Origin: Ensifer adhaerens
GTDB lineage: Bacteria > Pseudomonadota > Alphaproteobacteria > Rhizobiales > Rhizobiaceae
Assembly: GCF_002940685.1 (NCBI RefSeq)
Contig: NZ_PNFP01000009.1
Location: forward strand, 264,374 to 328,373
Direction: 5' to 3'
DNA: 64,000 nucleotides
A program made the translations under genes and the position numbers. The notes under the pieces were generated by a model. The model searched no databases. It saw only the letters and a list, made by a program, of their open reading frames with translations, and was not told the origin of the DNA. Below, one piece after another: positions 1 to 8,386 of this stretch (its first letter is position 1; every line of letters begins with the position of its first letter).

Positions 1-1
1 C

Positions 2-142
2 AAGTTCTTCGGCCAGCCGCGCGGCATTACTCGCGAGACGCTGCTGATCGACCCCTTGCCGGCAGTCGAGGCGCAGCGCCTGTTCACCGAGCGCTTCCTC
101 GCGCTCGAGGCGCAGCGCCTGCCCGCGCGCGCGGAAATCTGA
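2..142 (+). CDS. 3' end of an unidentified protein (partial)
   Basis: An open frame enters from the left edge and stops with TGA at 140-142, leaving the last 46 residues. The tail is alanine-, leucine- and arginine-rich, contains the short motif RFLALEAQRLPAR, and looks helical. The next gene starts one base after this stop, so the two are probably co-transcribed and translationally coupled. Too little is present to name a family. Confidence 0.6.
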   Translation, partial: KFFGQPRGITRETLLIDPLPAVEAQRLFTERFLALEAQRLPARAEI

Positions 143-143
143 C

Positions 144-683
144 ATGCCCGACATCATCGTTTCACCGCTTTCCCGCATTGCCGAAATGGCCGTCCGACAC
201 GGCTGTACGGAGATGATCAGCCTCGTTGCCAAGGGCCAGGACTTTCATCGGCCGGGCGTCATCGCCAAGGCGCGGCACCTGACGCTCGGCATGAACGACA
301 TCACCTTTGCAGGCACCGGCGATCTCGTCGCGCCGCAGGAAACGCATGTCCGGCAGATCATCGCCTTTGCGCGCGAATGGGACCGAGCGCGGCCGCTCCT
401 CGTCCATTGCTGGATGGGCGTTTCCCGTTCGCCGGCGGCCGCGTTGATCGCGGCGCTTGCGGCCGAACCGGATCAGGAGGATGCGGACCTGGTGCAGCGG
501 CTGCGCCACGCCTCCCCCTATGCGACCCCGAACAGCCGACTTGTCGAAATCGGCGACGGCGTGCTTGCCCGCAATGGAAGGCTGATCGCCGCGGTGCGCG
601 CGATCGGCCGGGGTGCAGATGCCGACGGCAACGCACCCTTCGTCCTGCCGCTTGCTTCCGAAGGAGCAGCCGTTGCCGATTGA
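144..683 (+). CDS. Tyrosine/dual-specificity phosphatase-like protein
   Basis: A 179-residue cytosolic protein with the protein tyrosine phosphatase signature HC-X5-R as HCWMGVSR, residues about 88-95. C89 is the predicted nucleophile and R95 the phosphate-binding arginine, followed by SPAA as in cysteine phosphatases. An upstream aspartate that could serve as general acid (D52 or D60) is present but not assigned. The ATG lies one base after the previous stop, and the 3' end overlaps the next gene (nadQ) by 11 bp, so this is a tight operon. The substrate is unknown. Proteins of this small class sit beside the NadQ gene in related rhizobia as I recall, so a role near NAD metabolism is possible but only inferred from position. 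Confidence 0.8.
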   Translation: MPDIIVSPLSRIAEMAVRHGCTEMISLVAKGQDFHRPGVIAKARHLTLGMNDITFAGTGDLVAPQETHVRQIIAFAREWDRARPLLVHCWMGVSRSPAAALIAALAAEPDQEDADLVQRLRHASPYATPNSRLVEIGDGVLARNGRLIAAVRAIGRGADADGNAPFVLPLASEGAAVAD

Positions 684-1653
684 GACGCAGCCGACGACCG
701 TCGAGATCGGCCTCAATGCGGCGATCGTCGCCGTCGTCAACCGCAGCCCGCGCATCCTCGCCGTCAGCGAAACCGACGGGGACGCGCGCGACAGCCTGCC
801 CTTCGGCCCCTTCGATCCGGCGCTCCACCGGACCTTTGAGACGAGCCTGCGCGATCGCGTCGAAAAGCGCACGGCGCTGAAGCTCGGCTACATCGAGCAG
901 CTCTACACCTTCGGCGATCGCGGCCGGCAGCGGCTGCCGGGCGAAGAAGGCAAGCACATGGTCTCGGTCGGCTACTTGGCACTGACGAGAACCGATGCCG
1001 AAAACACCGAGCGGCTGGCCGAAGCCGGCGCGCACTGGCGCGACTGGTACGGCTACCTGCCCTGGGAAGACTGGCGGCACGGCCGCCCGGCGGTGCTCGA
1101 TCAGGCGATCCTGCCAGCACTTGCCCGCTGGGAGACCGGTGTGTCCGGCGACGAGCAAGCCGTCCGGATTGCCGGGCGCCGGGCACGCATTCGCCTGGCC
1201 TTCGGCCTCGGCGATTTTCCCTGGGACGAGGAACGGGTGCTGGAACGCTACGAGCTGCTCTACGAGGCAGGGCTCGTGCCCGAGGCGATCATCGACGGCC
1301 ACGGCAACGGCCAAGACATTCTGACGGTCGGACTGGCGATGCGCCACGACCACCGCCGTATCGTCGCGACCGCGATGGCAAGGCTGCGCGGCAAGATCAA
1401 GTACCGGCCGGTCGTCTTCGAACTGATGCCGCCCGAGTTCACGCTGACCGATCTGCAGGCGACCGTCGAGGCGATCTCCGGACGCCATCTGCACAAGCAG
1501 AATTTTCGTCGTCTCGTCGAAGGCGCCGAGCTGGTGGAGCCGACCGGCATGACGCTGTCTTCCACCGGCGGACGCCCGGCGGCACTCTTCCGCTTCCGCC
1601 GCCAGATCCTCGACGAACGCCCTGCCCCGGGGCTCAAGGTCGGCGGACGATGA
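673..1653 (+). CDS. nadQ: NUDIX-related transcriptional regulator NadQ
   Basis: A 326-residue protein of the Nudix-plus-winged-helix class (COG4111-like, NadQ; relative of NrtR). The N-terminal half has a Nudix-type fold but the catalytic box is degenerate: the segment RTFETSLRDRVEKRT lacks the REXXEE glutamates, so it probably senses a nucleotide rather than hydrolysing it. The C-terminal part (ELMPPEFTLTDLQ through KQNFRRLVEG) matches the helix-turn-helix of NrtR/NadQ. I chose the TTG start at 673 because AAGGAG at 661-666 sits correctly before it; an upstream in-frame ATG at 613 would overlap the phosphatase by 71 bp. NadQ represses nadABC in alphaproteobacteria, and nadCBA lies just downstream on the opposite strand, which supports the name. 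Confidence 0.85.
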   Translation: MPIETQPTTVEIGLNAAIVAVVNRSPRILAVSETDGDARDSLPFGPFDPALHRTFETSLRDRVEKRTALKLGYIEQLYTFGDRGRQRLPGEEGKHMVSVGYLALTRTDAENTERLAEAGAHWRDWYGYLPWEDWRHGRPAVLDQAILPALARWETGVSGDEQAVRIAGRRARIRLAFGLGDFPWDEERVLERYELLYEAGLVPEAIIDGHGNGQDILTVGLAMRHDHRRIVATAMARLRGKIKYRPVVFELMPPEFTLTDLQATVEAISGRHLHKQNFRRLVEGAELVEPTGMTLSSTGGRPAALFRFRRQILDERPAPGLKVGGR

Positions 1654-1813
1654 CGGCAGTACCGACCCCCGAAAGGCGGATCGGCACCTAAAAACATCCG
1701 GCAGAACGCCCTACATGTGCGGGGATGATGTTATAATCGGCGCAGCGGGACGCGACCGAACTTTCGCCGCCCGCCGCTGAGCGATACGGCGTTTACGACC
1801 GAGGTGACAACCC

Positions 1814-2059
1814 ATGCTGCTCGTACTGACCCTGCTTACGTCGCTGCTCGGCACCTCGCCCCAATCGGGAACCGACGAGAAGCCGAAGATGCCCGACTAC
1901 TTCAAGAACCAGCAGGGCGGCGGCATGCAGCCGCAGACAACCATCTGCAACCTCAACAGCCAGGACCTGAACGGCCAGTTCCGAACATGCCGCTATGACT
2001 GCGGCACGCAGATTACCGTCGGCGAACGCTTCTCCTGCCCGTTCATCATGCAGCGTTGA
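1814..2059 (+). CDS. Small exported protein, unknown function
   Basis: An 81-residue protein preceded by GAGGTG at 1801-1806. The first about 15 residues (MLLVLTLLTSLLGTS) form a hydrophobic signal-like segment with no basic N-region. The mature part is polar, with a GGGMQPQ stretch and four cysteines (TICNL, FRTCRYDCG, FSCPF), which suggests two disulfides in the periplasm. It lies between nadQ and the 3' end of nadC, followed by the repeat at 2093-2191. No family recognised. Confidence 0.7.
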   Translation: MLLVLTLLTSLLGTSPQSGTDEKPKMPDYFKNQQGGGMQPQTTICNLNSQDLNGQFRTCRYDCGTQITVGERFSCPFIMQR

Positions 2060-2092
2060 CGTTCAGGATCTGGGTTAGCTTTTTGAACAGAC

Positions 2093-2191
2093 GCAGCTCC
2101 GGACGGGAACCGCTTCGCACTCTTCCTGGAGTTGACCTGTTGTTAGCGCAACTCCGGACGGAAAACCGCTTCGCACTTTTCCTGGAGTTGC
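2093..2191. repeat. Two tandem stem-loop repeats
   Basis: Two near-identical units of about 42-44 bp lie at 2093-2134 and 2148-2191. Each can fold on itself: in the second copy ACTCC pairs with GGAGT and GGAAAA pairs with TTTTCC around a CCGCTTCGCAC loop. The second unit ends one base before the nadC stop codon on the minus strand. A diverged third copy is at 9327-9369 in reverse orientation. This resembles the palindromic intergenic repeats scattered through Sinorhizobium genomes and may end or stabilise the nadC mRNA. Confidence 0.8.
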
Positions 2192-3100
2192 TTATCTTCC
2201 GATCACCACATCAAGGCCGATATCGAGCGTCGGGGCAGCCATGGTGATCTTCGAGGTCGAGATGTAGTCGACGCCGCTCTCGGCGATTGCCCGCACCGTA
2301 TCGATCCTGACGTTGCCTGACGCTTCCAGCCGCGTCCGGCGGGCATCGACCGCGTAGGCATTGGGGGAGAGCTGCCAAAACGCGCGATTGACCGCGACGG
2401 CCTCGCGGAGCAACTCCGGTCCCATATTGTCGAGCAGGATCACATCCGGTTGGGCCGTCAGCGCCTCGCGCATCTGGTCGAGGCCATCGACCTCGATCTC
2501 GATCTTGACGAGATGGCCGCAATAGGCGCGCGCCGCATGGACGGCGCTTGCGACGCCGCCGGAAACGGCGATGTGGTTGTCCTTGATCAGCACGGCGTCA
2601 TCGAGCCCATAGCGATGATTGGAGCCGCCGCCGAGGCGCACGGCGTATTTCTCCAGCGCGCGCAGCCCGGGAATGGTCTTGCGGGTGCAGCAGACCTTCG
2701 CAGGCGTGTGGGCGACCTCGTCGGCGAATTTTGCGGTATAGGTGGCGATGCCCGAGAGGTGCATGAGGAAGTTCAAGCCGACGCGTTCGGCCGACAGCAG
2801 CCCGCGGGCGCGCCCGGAGATGCGGGCAATCGCCGTTCCCGGCGCGACCCGGTCGCCATCCGTGACCAGTGCCTCGAAGCGGATCGACGGATCGACCAGG
2901 CGGAAGGCGGCGCGCGCAAGATCCAGCCCGGCGACGACGCCCGCATCGCGCACGTTCATGCCCGCTGTTGCGCTCAGGTCCGGCCCGATGGTCGAAAGCG
3001 TGGTGATGTCGCCGGCACGGCCGAGATCCTCTATCAGGGCAGCACGCACCTGGTCCTCGATCATCAGCGCAGGCAATTCGGGGCGGAGGGCTGCGGTCAT
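2192..3100 (-). CDS. nadC: Nicotinate-nucleotide pyrophosphorylase (carboxylating)
   Basis: A 302-residue quinolinate phosphoribosyltransferase. It converts quinolinate and PRPP to nicotinate mononucleotide, CO2 and pyrophosphate, the third step of de novo NAD synthesis. Family motifs visible: EDLGRAGDITT near the N-terminus, HLSGIATYT, CTRKTIPGLR, KYAVRLGGGSNHRYGL and KDNHI, all substrate-binding segments, then EIEVDGLDQ and LLDNMGPE. Length is normal. I start at the ATG at 3100, with AAGGA upstream, because it matches family N-termini; a GTG at 3151 overlapping the nadB stop is also possible. Last gene of nadA-nadB-nadC. Confidence 0.95.
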   Translation of the reverse strand: MTAALRPELPALMIEDQVRAALIEDLGRAGDITTLSTIGPDLSATAGMNVRDAGVVAGLDLARAAFRLVDPSIRFEALVTDGDRVAPGTAIARISGRARGLLSAERVGLNFLMHLSGIATYTAKFADEVAHTPAKVCCTRKTIPGLRALEKYAVRLGGGSNHRYGLDDAVLIKDNHIAVSGGVASAVHAARAYCGHLVKIEIEVDGLDQMREALTAQPDVILLDNMGPELLREAVAVNRAFWQLSPNAYAVDARRTRLEASGNVRIDTVRAIAESGVDYISTSKITMAAPTLDIGLDVVIGR

Positions 3101-3147
3101 CTGCTTTTGTCCTTGAGCTTCTGTCTGTGCAAGCGGCGGGCGTGGGA

Positions 3148-4746
3148 TCACGCCGCTTCCGTCTCCGCCAGTTCACTCGCTAGGCGGTTGGCCTCGGCGA
3201 GCGTCAGATAGGTGCGTCGGCGCCATTCCGGCCGCTCCTGCGGGCAATCGGCGCGGAAGTGGCCACCGCGGCTTTCCGTGCGGCGCAGCGCGCCGACGGC
3301 AATCAGCTTGGCGGTGGTGATGATGTTGGTGAAGCGCATGCGGCTGTTCTCGCGCTCGAGTATCGCGATTTCGCGGATCGCCTTCAAAAGGCTCTCGCGG
3401 GTGCGGATCACGCCGACGCAATCGCTCATCACCTGGCGCAGGATCTTCAGTTGCGGGCTGTCTTCGACTGTCACCGGATCGTCGTTCTCGCCGGCATTGT
3501 CGCCCCATTCGGTGAGTTGCGGCGTCGGCAATGTGCCCTTGATGTTTTCGGCGATGCGGGCCGCAAAGACCACGGCTTCGAGCAACGAGTTGGAGGCAAG
3601 CCGGTTGGCGCCGTGCACGCCGGTCGAAGTCACCTCGCCGGCAGCCCAGAGCCCGTCGATCGAGGTGCGGCCTTCGGCGTCCGTCAGCACGCCGCCCATA
3701 TGGTAGTGCACTGCCGGAACCACCGGGATGGCTTGCGTCACCGGATCGATGCCGGCGGCGATGCACGAGGCATAGACGGTCGGGAACATCTCGGGGAAAT
3801 GCTTGCCCACCGCCTTGGTGCAATCGAGGAGGGCGCCGCGGCCGGCCTGAACCTCGGCGAAGACACCACGCGAAACGATGTCGCGCGGCGCAAGCTCGCC
3901 GTCCGGGTGGATGTCGAGCATGAAGCGATGGCCGGCAGCGTTCAGAAGGTGAGCACCGTCACCGCGAAGCGCCTCGGTCGCGAGCGGCGCCGGGTCCTTG
4001 CCGATATTGATCGCGGTCGGGTGGAACTGCACGAATTCCGGATCGGCGATGATCGCGCCAGCGCGGGCGGCCATGCCGACTCCCTGGCCGCAGGCTTCCC
4101 ACGGATTGGTGGTGACAGCATAGAGATGGCCGACGCCGCCGGAGCAGAGCACCACGGCGCGGGCTGGAAACGACACGCGCTTCTTCGACTGGCCGGCATC
4201 CGGCCGCGCGATGACACCGGAGATGAACCGGCCTTCGCGGACCAGTTCCTCGACTACATAGCCTTCGATCACGCGGATCGACGGCGTGCGGCGGACGGCT
4301 GCGATCAAGGCTTCCATGATTGCCTTGCCGGCCATGTCGCCCTTGACGCGGACAATGCGGCGCTCGGAATGGGCCGCCTCGCGCGAGAGCAGCAGCTTGC
4401 CCTCGAGGTCGCGGTCGAAGGGCACGCCATATTCGAGCAGATCGTGAATGCGCGCCGGGCCCTCGGCCACCATCATGCGCGTCATCTTCTCGTCGACGAT
4501 GCCGGCGCCGGCCGCAAGCGTGTCGGCGACGTGCTTTTCGAAGGTGTCGCCGGGGCTCATGGCGGCGGCGATGCCACCTTGGGCCCAGGCCGAGGAAGCG
4601 CCGTGGCCGATCGGGGCTGCGGCCAGAATGGTCACCGGCCTCGGGCTGAGCTTCAGCGCGCAGAAGAGCCCGGCCAGGCCACCGCCGACGATGACAATGT
4701 CGTCAATCCCGTTGAAGGATTGCGGGCGGAAATGGTCGGTCAGCAT
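3148..4746 (-). CDS. nadB: L-aspartate oxidase
   Basis: A 532-residue FAD enzyme that oxidises L-aspartate to iminoaspartate, the first step of de novo NAD synthesis. The N-terminal dinucleotide-binding motif [15 protein letters not shown] is at residues about 17-31. Later motifs typical of the succinate dehydrogenase/aspartate oxidase flavoprotein family are [38 protein letters not shown] and [16 protein letters not shown] helical C-terminal domain with [13 protein letters not shown] follows. GGAGGA lies before the ATG. It sits 57 bp after nadA and just before nadC in one operon. Confidence 0.96.
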   Translation of the reverse strand: MLTDHFRPQSFNGIDDIVIVGGGLAGLFCALKLSPRPVTILAAAPIGHGASSAWAQGGIAAAMSPGDTFEKHVADTLAAGAGIVDEKMTRMMVAEGPARIHDLLEYGVPFDRDLEGKLLLSREAAHSERRIVRVKGDMAGKAIMEALIAAVRRTPSIRVIEGYVVEELVREGRFISGVIARPDAGQSKKRVSFPARAVVLCSGGVGHLYAVTTNPWEACGQGVGMAARAGAIIADPEFVQFHPTAINIGKDPAPLATEALRGDGAHLLNAAGHRFMLDIHPDGELAPRDIVSRGVFAEVQAGRGALLDCTKAVGKHFPEMFPTVYASCIAAGIDPVTQAIPVVPAVHYHMGGVLTDAEGRTSIDGLWAAGEVTSTGVHGANRLASNSLLEAVVFAARIAENIKGTLPTPQLTEWGDNAGENDDPVTVEDSPQLKILRQVMSDCVGVIRTRESLLKAIREIAILERENSRMRFTNIITTAKLIAVGALRRTESRGGHFRADCPQERPEWRRRTYLTLAEANRLASELAETEAA

Positions 4747-4803
4747 GATTCATTCTCCTCCAATGCGCATGCCTGCGTCCGGGATACCGCCCGGCCGAAA
4801 TTG

Positions 4804-5883
4804 TTACTTCTTGAGGTTCACCATGCGTTCGACCGCCAGGCGGGCCCGATCGGCGATCGCGGGGTCGACGAGCACCTCCTCCGTCATGGTCAGCAGGCTG
4901 TCGAGGATCTTCGGCAGCGTGATGCGCTTCATGTGCGGACAGAGATTGCACGGCTTGACGAACTCGACGCCCTCGATCTCGGCCTGGATGTTGGACGCCA
5001 TCGAGCATTCGGTGACGAGCAGAACCTTCGAGGGGCGGTTGTCCTTGACATAGTTGATCATGCCCGAGGTCGAACCGGCGAAGTCGCAGACGGCGATCAC
5101 GTCCGGATGGCATTCCGGATGGCCGATGATCTCGATGCCGGGATTGGCTTCCTTGTAGGCCAGCAGCTCGGCGGCGGTGAAGCGCTCGTGCACCTCGCAG
5201 TGGCCCTTCCAGGTCAGGATCTTCTTGTTGGTCTGGCGCGCCACGTTCATCGCCAGATATTCGTCCGGGATGCACAGCACCGTGTCTGACTCCAGACTCT
5301 CGACGACATCGAGCACGTTCGACGAGGTGCAGCAGATATCGGTCTCGGCCTTCACGTCGGCGGACGTGTTGACATAGGTGACGACGGGGACGCCGGGATA
5401 GCGCTGCTTCAGCAGGCGGACATCGGCGCCGGTGATCGATTCCGACAGCGAGCAACCGGCCTTGGCGTCGGGGATCAGGACCGTCTTTTCCGGGCTCAAG
5501 AGCTTGGAGGTTTCGGCCATGAAGTGCACGCCGCACTGGATGATGATCTCAGCATCGACCTTGGCGGCGTCACGCGCCAGCTGAAGTGAATCGCCGACGA
5601 TATCGGCGACGCAATGGAAGATGTCGGGCGTCTGATAGTTATGCGCGAGGATGACGGCGTTGCGCTCCTTCTTCAGCCGGTTGATGGCGTGAACATAGGG
5701 CGCATAGACCGGCCACTCGATCGCCGGGATGAAGTCCTTGACCTTCTCGTAGAGGTGCTCGGTCTCGCGCGCGACGGCCGGCGTGAAGGCGAGTTCGGGC
5801 CTTTCGATGATGCCGAAGCGCTCGGCGGCGCTGACAAAGACCGGTTTCGCCACGGCCGCGGTGCAGGGTGCAAGGCGCGTCAT
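4804..5883 (-). CDS. nadA: Quinolinate synthase A
   Basis: A protein of about 359 residues that condenses iminoaspartate with dihydroxyacetone phosphate to quinolinate, using a [4Fe-4S] cluster. Visible motifs: [22 protein letters not shown] (a cluster cysteine), [48 protein letters not shown] and the C-terminal [12 protein letters not shown] with another cluster cysteine. The start at 5883 has AGGAG six bases upstream; an in-frame ATG at 5889 is equally possible. First gene of the nadABC operon. The 31-bp palindrome at 5920-5950 lies about 37 bp upstream and probably sets its regulation. Confidence 0.95.
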   Translation of the reverse strand: MTRLAPCTAAVAKPVFVSAAERFGIIERPELAFTPAVARETEHLYEKVKDFIPAIEWPVYAPYVHAINRLKKERNAVILAHNYQTPDIFHCVADIVGDSLQLARDAAKVDAEIIIQCGVHFMAETSKLLSPEKTVLIPDAKAGCSLSESITGADVRLLKQRYPGVPVVTYVNTSADVKAETDICCTSSNVLDVVESLESDTVLCIPDEYLAMNVARQTNKKILTWKGHCEVHERFTAAELLAYKEANPGIEIIGHPECHPDVIAVCDFAGSTSGMINYVKDNRPSKVLLVTECSMASNIQAEIEGVEFVKPCNLCPHMKRITLPKILDSLLTMTEEVLVDPAIADRARLAVERMVNLKK

Positions 5884-5919
5884 CGACATCTCCTCTCCGC
5901 CCCTCTTCCTGGGCGGGTT

Positions 5920-5950
5920 TTCAATTATGCTCAAACTGAGCATAATTGAA
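5920..5950. promoter_or_regulatory. Palindromic operator of the nadABC operon (probable NadQ site)
   Basis: A perfect inverted repeat: the 14-base arm TTCAATTATGCTCA, a 3-base centre AAC, and the arm TGAGCATAATTGAA. It lies immediately upstream of nadA, and the AT-rich arms overlap the probable promoter. A dimeric regulator would bind here. NadQ, encoded at 673-1653, is the obvious candidate because this family controls nadABC in alphaproteobacteria. The pairing is an inference. Confidence 0.8.
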
Positions 5951-5952
5951 CC

Positions 5953-5974
5953 AAAACAAAAGCGGCAAAGCCGC
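5953..5974 (-). terminator. Intrinsic terminator after the MFS gene
   Basis: Read on the minus strand: GCGGC, loop TTT, GCCGC, then TTTTGTTTT. The short GC stem and T-run fit Rho-independent termination of leftward transcripts from the MFS gene, just ahead of the nadA promoter. Confidence 0.6.
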
Positions 5975-6014
5975 ATGGGTTGATTTAGAAAGTTTTGTGA
6001 CAGAATTCAAGAAT

Positions 6015-6041
6015 GGAAGCGCCGGTTTTCGCGGCGCTTCC
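6015..6041. terminator. Strong hairpin downstream of the MFS gene
   Basis: GGAAGCGCCG and CGGCGCTTCC form a 10-bp stem around a 7-base loop. It lies 15 bp beyond the MFS stop codon and probably ends or protects its transcript together with the hairpin at 5953-5974. Confidence 0.6.
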
Positions 6042-6056
6042 GATTTTGCTTCGCGA

Positions 6057-7295
6057 TCAGGCCAGAGCCGGCCGCGCGACGCCCTTTTCCTCGATCGGCC
6101 AATGGACGATCGCCGCAAAGATGCCGAGCGCCACGCCGAGCCACCACACCGGATCGTAGGAGCCGAAGTGGTCGTAGAGGTAGCCGCCCATCCAGACGCC
6201 CAGGAACGAGCCCACCTGGTGCGAGAGGAAGACGATGCCACCAAGCAGGCCGAGGTGCCGCGTGCCGAACATGATGGCGACGAGTGCGTTGGTCGGCGGC
6301 ACGGTCGAAAGCCACAGCAGGCCCATGACGATCGCGAAAACGATGACGGAGACCGGCGTCTGCGGCAGCAGCAGGAAGGCCGTGACCGCCACCGAGCGGG
6401 CGATATAGATCAGCGCCAGGAAATAGGGCTTCGAATAGTGCTGAGCGATAATGCCAGCCGACAGGGAGCCGATGATATTGAAGAACCCGATCAGCGCCAG
6501 CGCGATCACCGCGTAACGCGCGTCGATGCCGATATCGCCGATATAGGCCGGGAAATGCGCGGTGATGAAGGCAACCTGGTAGCCGCAGACGAAGAAACCG
6601 GAGACCAGGAGCAGGTAGCTCTTGTGGCCAAGCGCCTCCTTCAGCGCCTCGCCGATCGACTGCTTGTACTGCGCCTCGCTCTGACGACCGGAAGAAGCGT
6701 TGCCGCGCAGCGGGATCGCGAAGAACGGCACCAGCAGCATGAGGACGCCCAGATAGACCAGGCTGTCCGACCAACCATAGGCCGAGATCAGCCCCTGGCT
6801 CAAGGGCGCAAACAGGAACATGCCGGCCGAGCCCGCCGCCGTGCAGATCCCGAAGGCGAGCGAGCGCTGATGCGGCGTGACATTGCGCGCGAAGGCGGAG
6901 AGCAGGATGCCGAAGGAGCCGGAGCCCACCGCCATGCCAACGAGAACGCCGCCGCCGATGTGCAGCCAGATCGGCGCATTGGCAAAGGCCATGATGAAGA
7001 GGCCCGCAGCGTAGAGAAGGCCCGACATGGCGAGCACCCGCCAGGTGCCGAACTTGTCCGCAATCGCGCCGAAGAAGGGCTGGCTCAAGCCCCAGCAAAG
7101 GTTCTGCAGCGCCATGGCAAGGCCGAAGGTCGTCCGGTCCCAGCCGGTATCGGCGAGCATCGGCAACTGGAAAAAACCCATCGCCGAGCGCGGGCCGAAG
7201 GTGAGCATCGCAACGATCGAGCCGGCAGCAATGATCAGCCAGGGCATCTCCTGGCGGGCACTGGACGGCGCGGATGCTCCGGAAACAGCGGACAT
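6057..7295 (-). CDS. Major facilitator superfamily transporter
   Basis: A 412-residue inner membrane protein with about 12 hydrophobic helices. Between helices 2 and 3 it has the MFS-type loop (FFGAIADKFGTWRV), and the early segment GPRSAMGFFQLPML resembles oxalate/formate-antiporter-like MFS proteins. I start at 7295, where GGAGAG precedes the ATG; an extension to 7355 would add 20 non-membrane residues. It lies downstream of an AraC-type regulator gene on the same strand (98 bp gap). The gap holds several CAATTRA-like words that could be regulator sites. The substrate is not predictable. Confidence 0.85.
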   Translation of the reverse strand: MSAVSGASAPSSARQEMPWLIIAAGSIVAMLTFGPRSAMGFFQLPMLADTGWDRTTFGLAMALQNLCWGLSQPFFGAIADKFGTWRVLAMSGLLYAAGLFIMAFANAPIWLHIGGGVLVGMAVGSGSFGILLSAFARNVTPHQRSLAFGICTAAGSAGMFLFAPLSQGLISAYGWSDSLVYLGVLMLLVPFFAIPLRGNASSGRQSEAQYKQSIGEALKEALGHKSYLLLVSGFFVCGYQVAFITAHFPAYIGDIGIDARYAVIALALIGFFNIIGSLSAGIIAQHYSKPYFLALIYIARSVAVTAFLLLPQTPVSVIVFAIVMGLLWLSTVPPTNALVAIMFGTRHLGLLGGIVFLSHQVGSFLGVWMGGYLYDHFGSYDPVWWLGVALGIFAAIVHWPIEEKGVARPALA

Positions 7296-7393
7296 GGAAT
7301 CTCTCCAATTGATGGAGCGCGATCCTAGGCGGCTGCTAAAACAGATAAAAGCCAATTAAATTGACGCCGCAATCACCGGAATTGATGCCTTGA

Positions 7394-8260
7394 TCAAGCG
7401 GCGCTGCGGAACCGGTCGCGAAATTGTCTCGGCGTCATGCCCTTGGCCGCCTTGAACTGGCGATTGAAGTTGGCAAGCGAACGATAGCCGACGGCATCGG
7501 CGATATGGGCGATCGAGCGCGCCGACCCACTGAGCAGCGCGCAGGCCTCGCCGATCCGCAGGCGCATCAGATATTCCGAGACCGGCATGTTGAGGTGGCG
7601 CAGGAACAGGCGATGCAGGCCGGAAAGGCTGAGCGCGGCCAGATCCGCGAGTTCGTCCATCGACGGGTTTTCGGCGTAATGCAGGTGGATATGGTCGAGC
7701 ACGCGGTCGAGGCGGCCACGGTCGACCGATCGGCCCGACGGCGTGACGACCCGGCTCGACAGTGGTGTTACCGCCTGCCCGCGCGCCAGGATCGTCAGCA
7801 TCGACAGGACATCCGGCAGGCGCTCCTCCGGCGCCAGCCGGCGCAGCCCTTCGAACAGCGGTCGCACGCGCGCGGCCACTTCCGGCGTGAACTGCAGCCC
7901 GGGGGCCGAACGCTCGAACATCGCCTTGACGCCTGCGAGTTCGACGAAGCCCTCCTCCAGGCGCTCCACCCATTCCGGATGGAACCAGAGCACCAGCGCC
8001 ACGTGCGGTTCGGCCTCGTCGACCTTGCCTTGGGAGTGCCAGGTGTGCGGCAGGTTGGAGCCGACCAGCACGAGATCGCCGTCGTCATAGGCGCCGATAT
8101 GGTCACCGATGAAGCGCTGGCCGCGCGAGTTGAGCGTCAGCGTCAGTTCGAACTCCGGATGGTGGTGCCATTGGAACGGGATGGCATCGTCGAGCCGGCG
8201 GTCGAGCAGGATCGATGAGGCATTGGTCGGCCTCGAAATCTTCTGCAAAACAGCCTTCAT
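7394..8260 (-). CDS. AraC family transcriptional regulator with cupin sensor domain
   Basis: A 288-residue protein. Residues about 25-90 form a cupin-like fold (FQWHHHPEFELTLTL, GDLVLVGSNLPHTWHS), the ligand-binding part. The last about 100 residues carry the two helix-turn-helices of AraC proteins: MDELADLAALSLSGLHRLFLRHLNMPVSEYLMRLRI, then IAHIADAVGYRSLANFNRQFKAAKGMTPRQFR, described here in pieces. It sits upstream of the MFS gene and is divergent from the PhyH-type dioxygenase, so it probably controls one or both. The inducer is unknown. Confidence 0.88.
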   Translation of the reverse strand: MKAVLQKISRPTNASSILLDRRLDDAIPFQWHHHPEFELTLTLNSRGQRFIGDHIGAYDDGDLVLVGSNLPHTWHSQGKVDEAEPHVALVLWFHPEWVERLEEGFVELAGVKAMFERSAPGLQFTPEVAARVRPLFEGLRRLAPEERLPDVLSMLTILARGQAVTPLSSRVVTPSGRSVDRGRLDRVLDHIHLHYAENPSMDELADLAALSLSGLHRLFLRHLNMPVSEYLMRLRIGEACALLSGSARSIAHIADAVGYRSLANFNRQFKAAKGMTPRQFRDRFRSAA

Positions 8261-8386
8261 ATTGCGCTCTCACCCCTGCACAGGCCAGAATAGTATCAAT
8301 TTTGTCAGGCTGCGTGCAACAGCAGCAGCAGTGAAAGGTCTAGGTTTCTCATCACCAACCAACCTTCCCGAGGCGAGGAGATACCC

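Noticed and set aside
2093..2191. CRISPR-like or IS end repeats
   Set aside because: Only two units without spacers of fixed length and no transposase nearby; the palindrome fits an intergenic stem-loop element.
3259..5289. 676-codon plus-strand frame opposite nadB and nadA
   Set aside because: High GC on the reverse of a real gene; nadA and nadB have full motifs and the frame has no recognisable domain.
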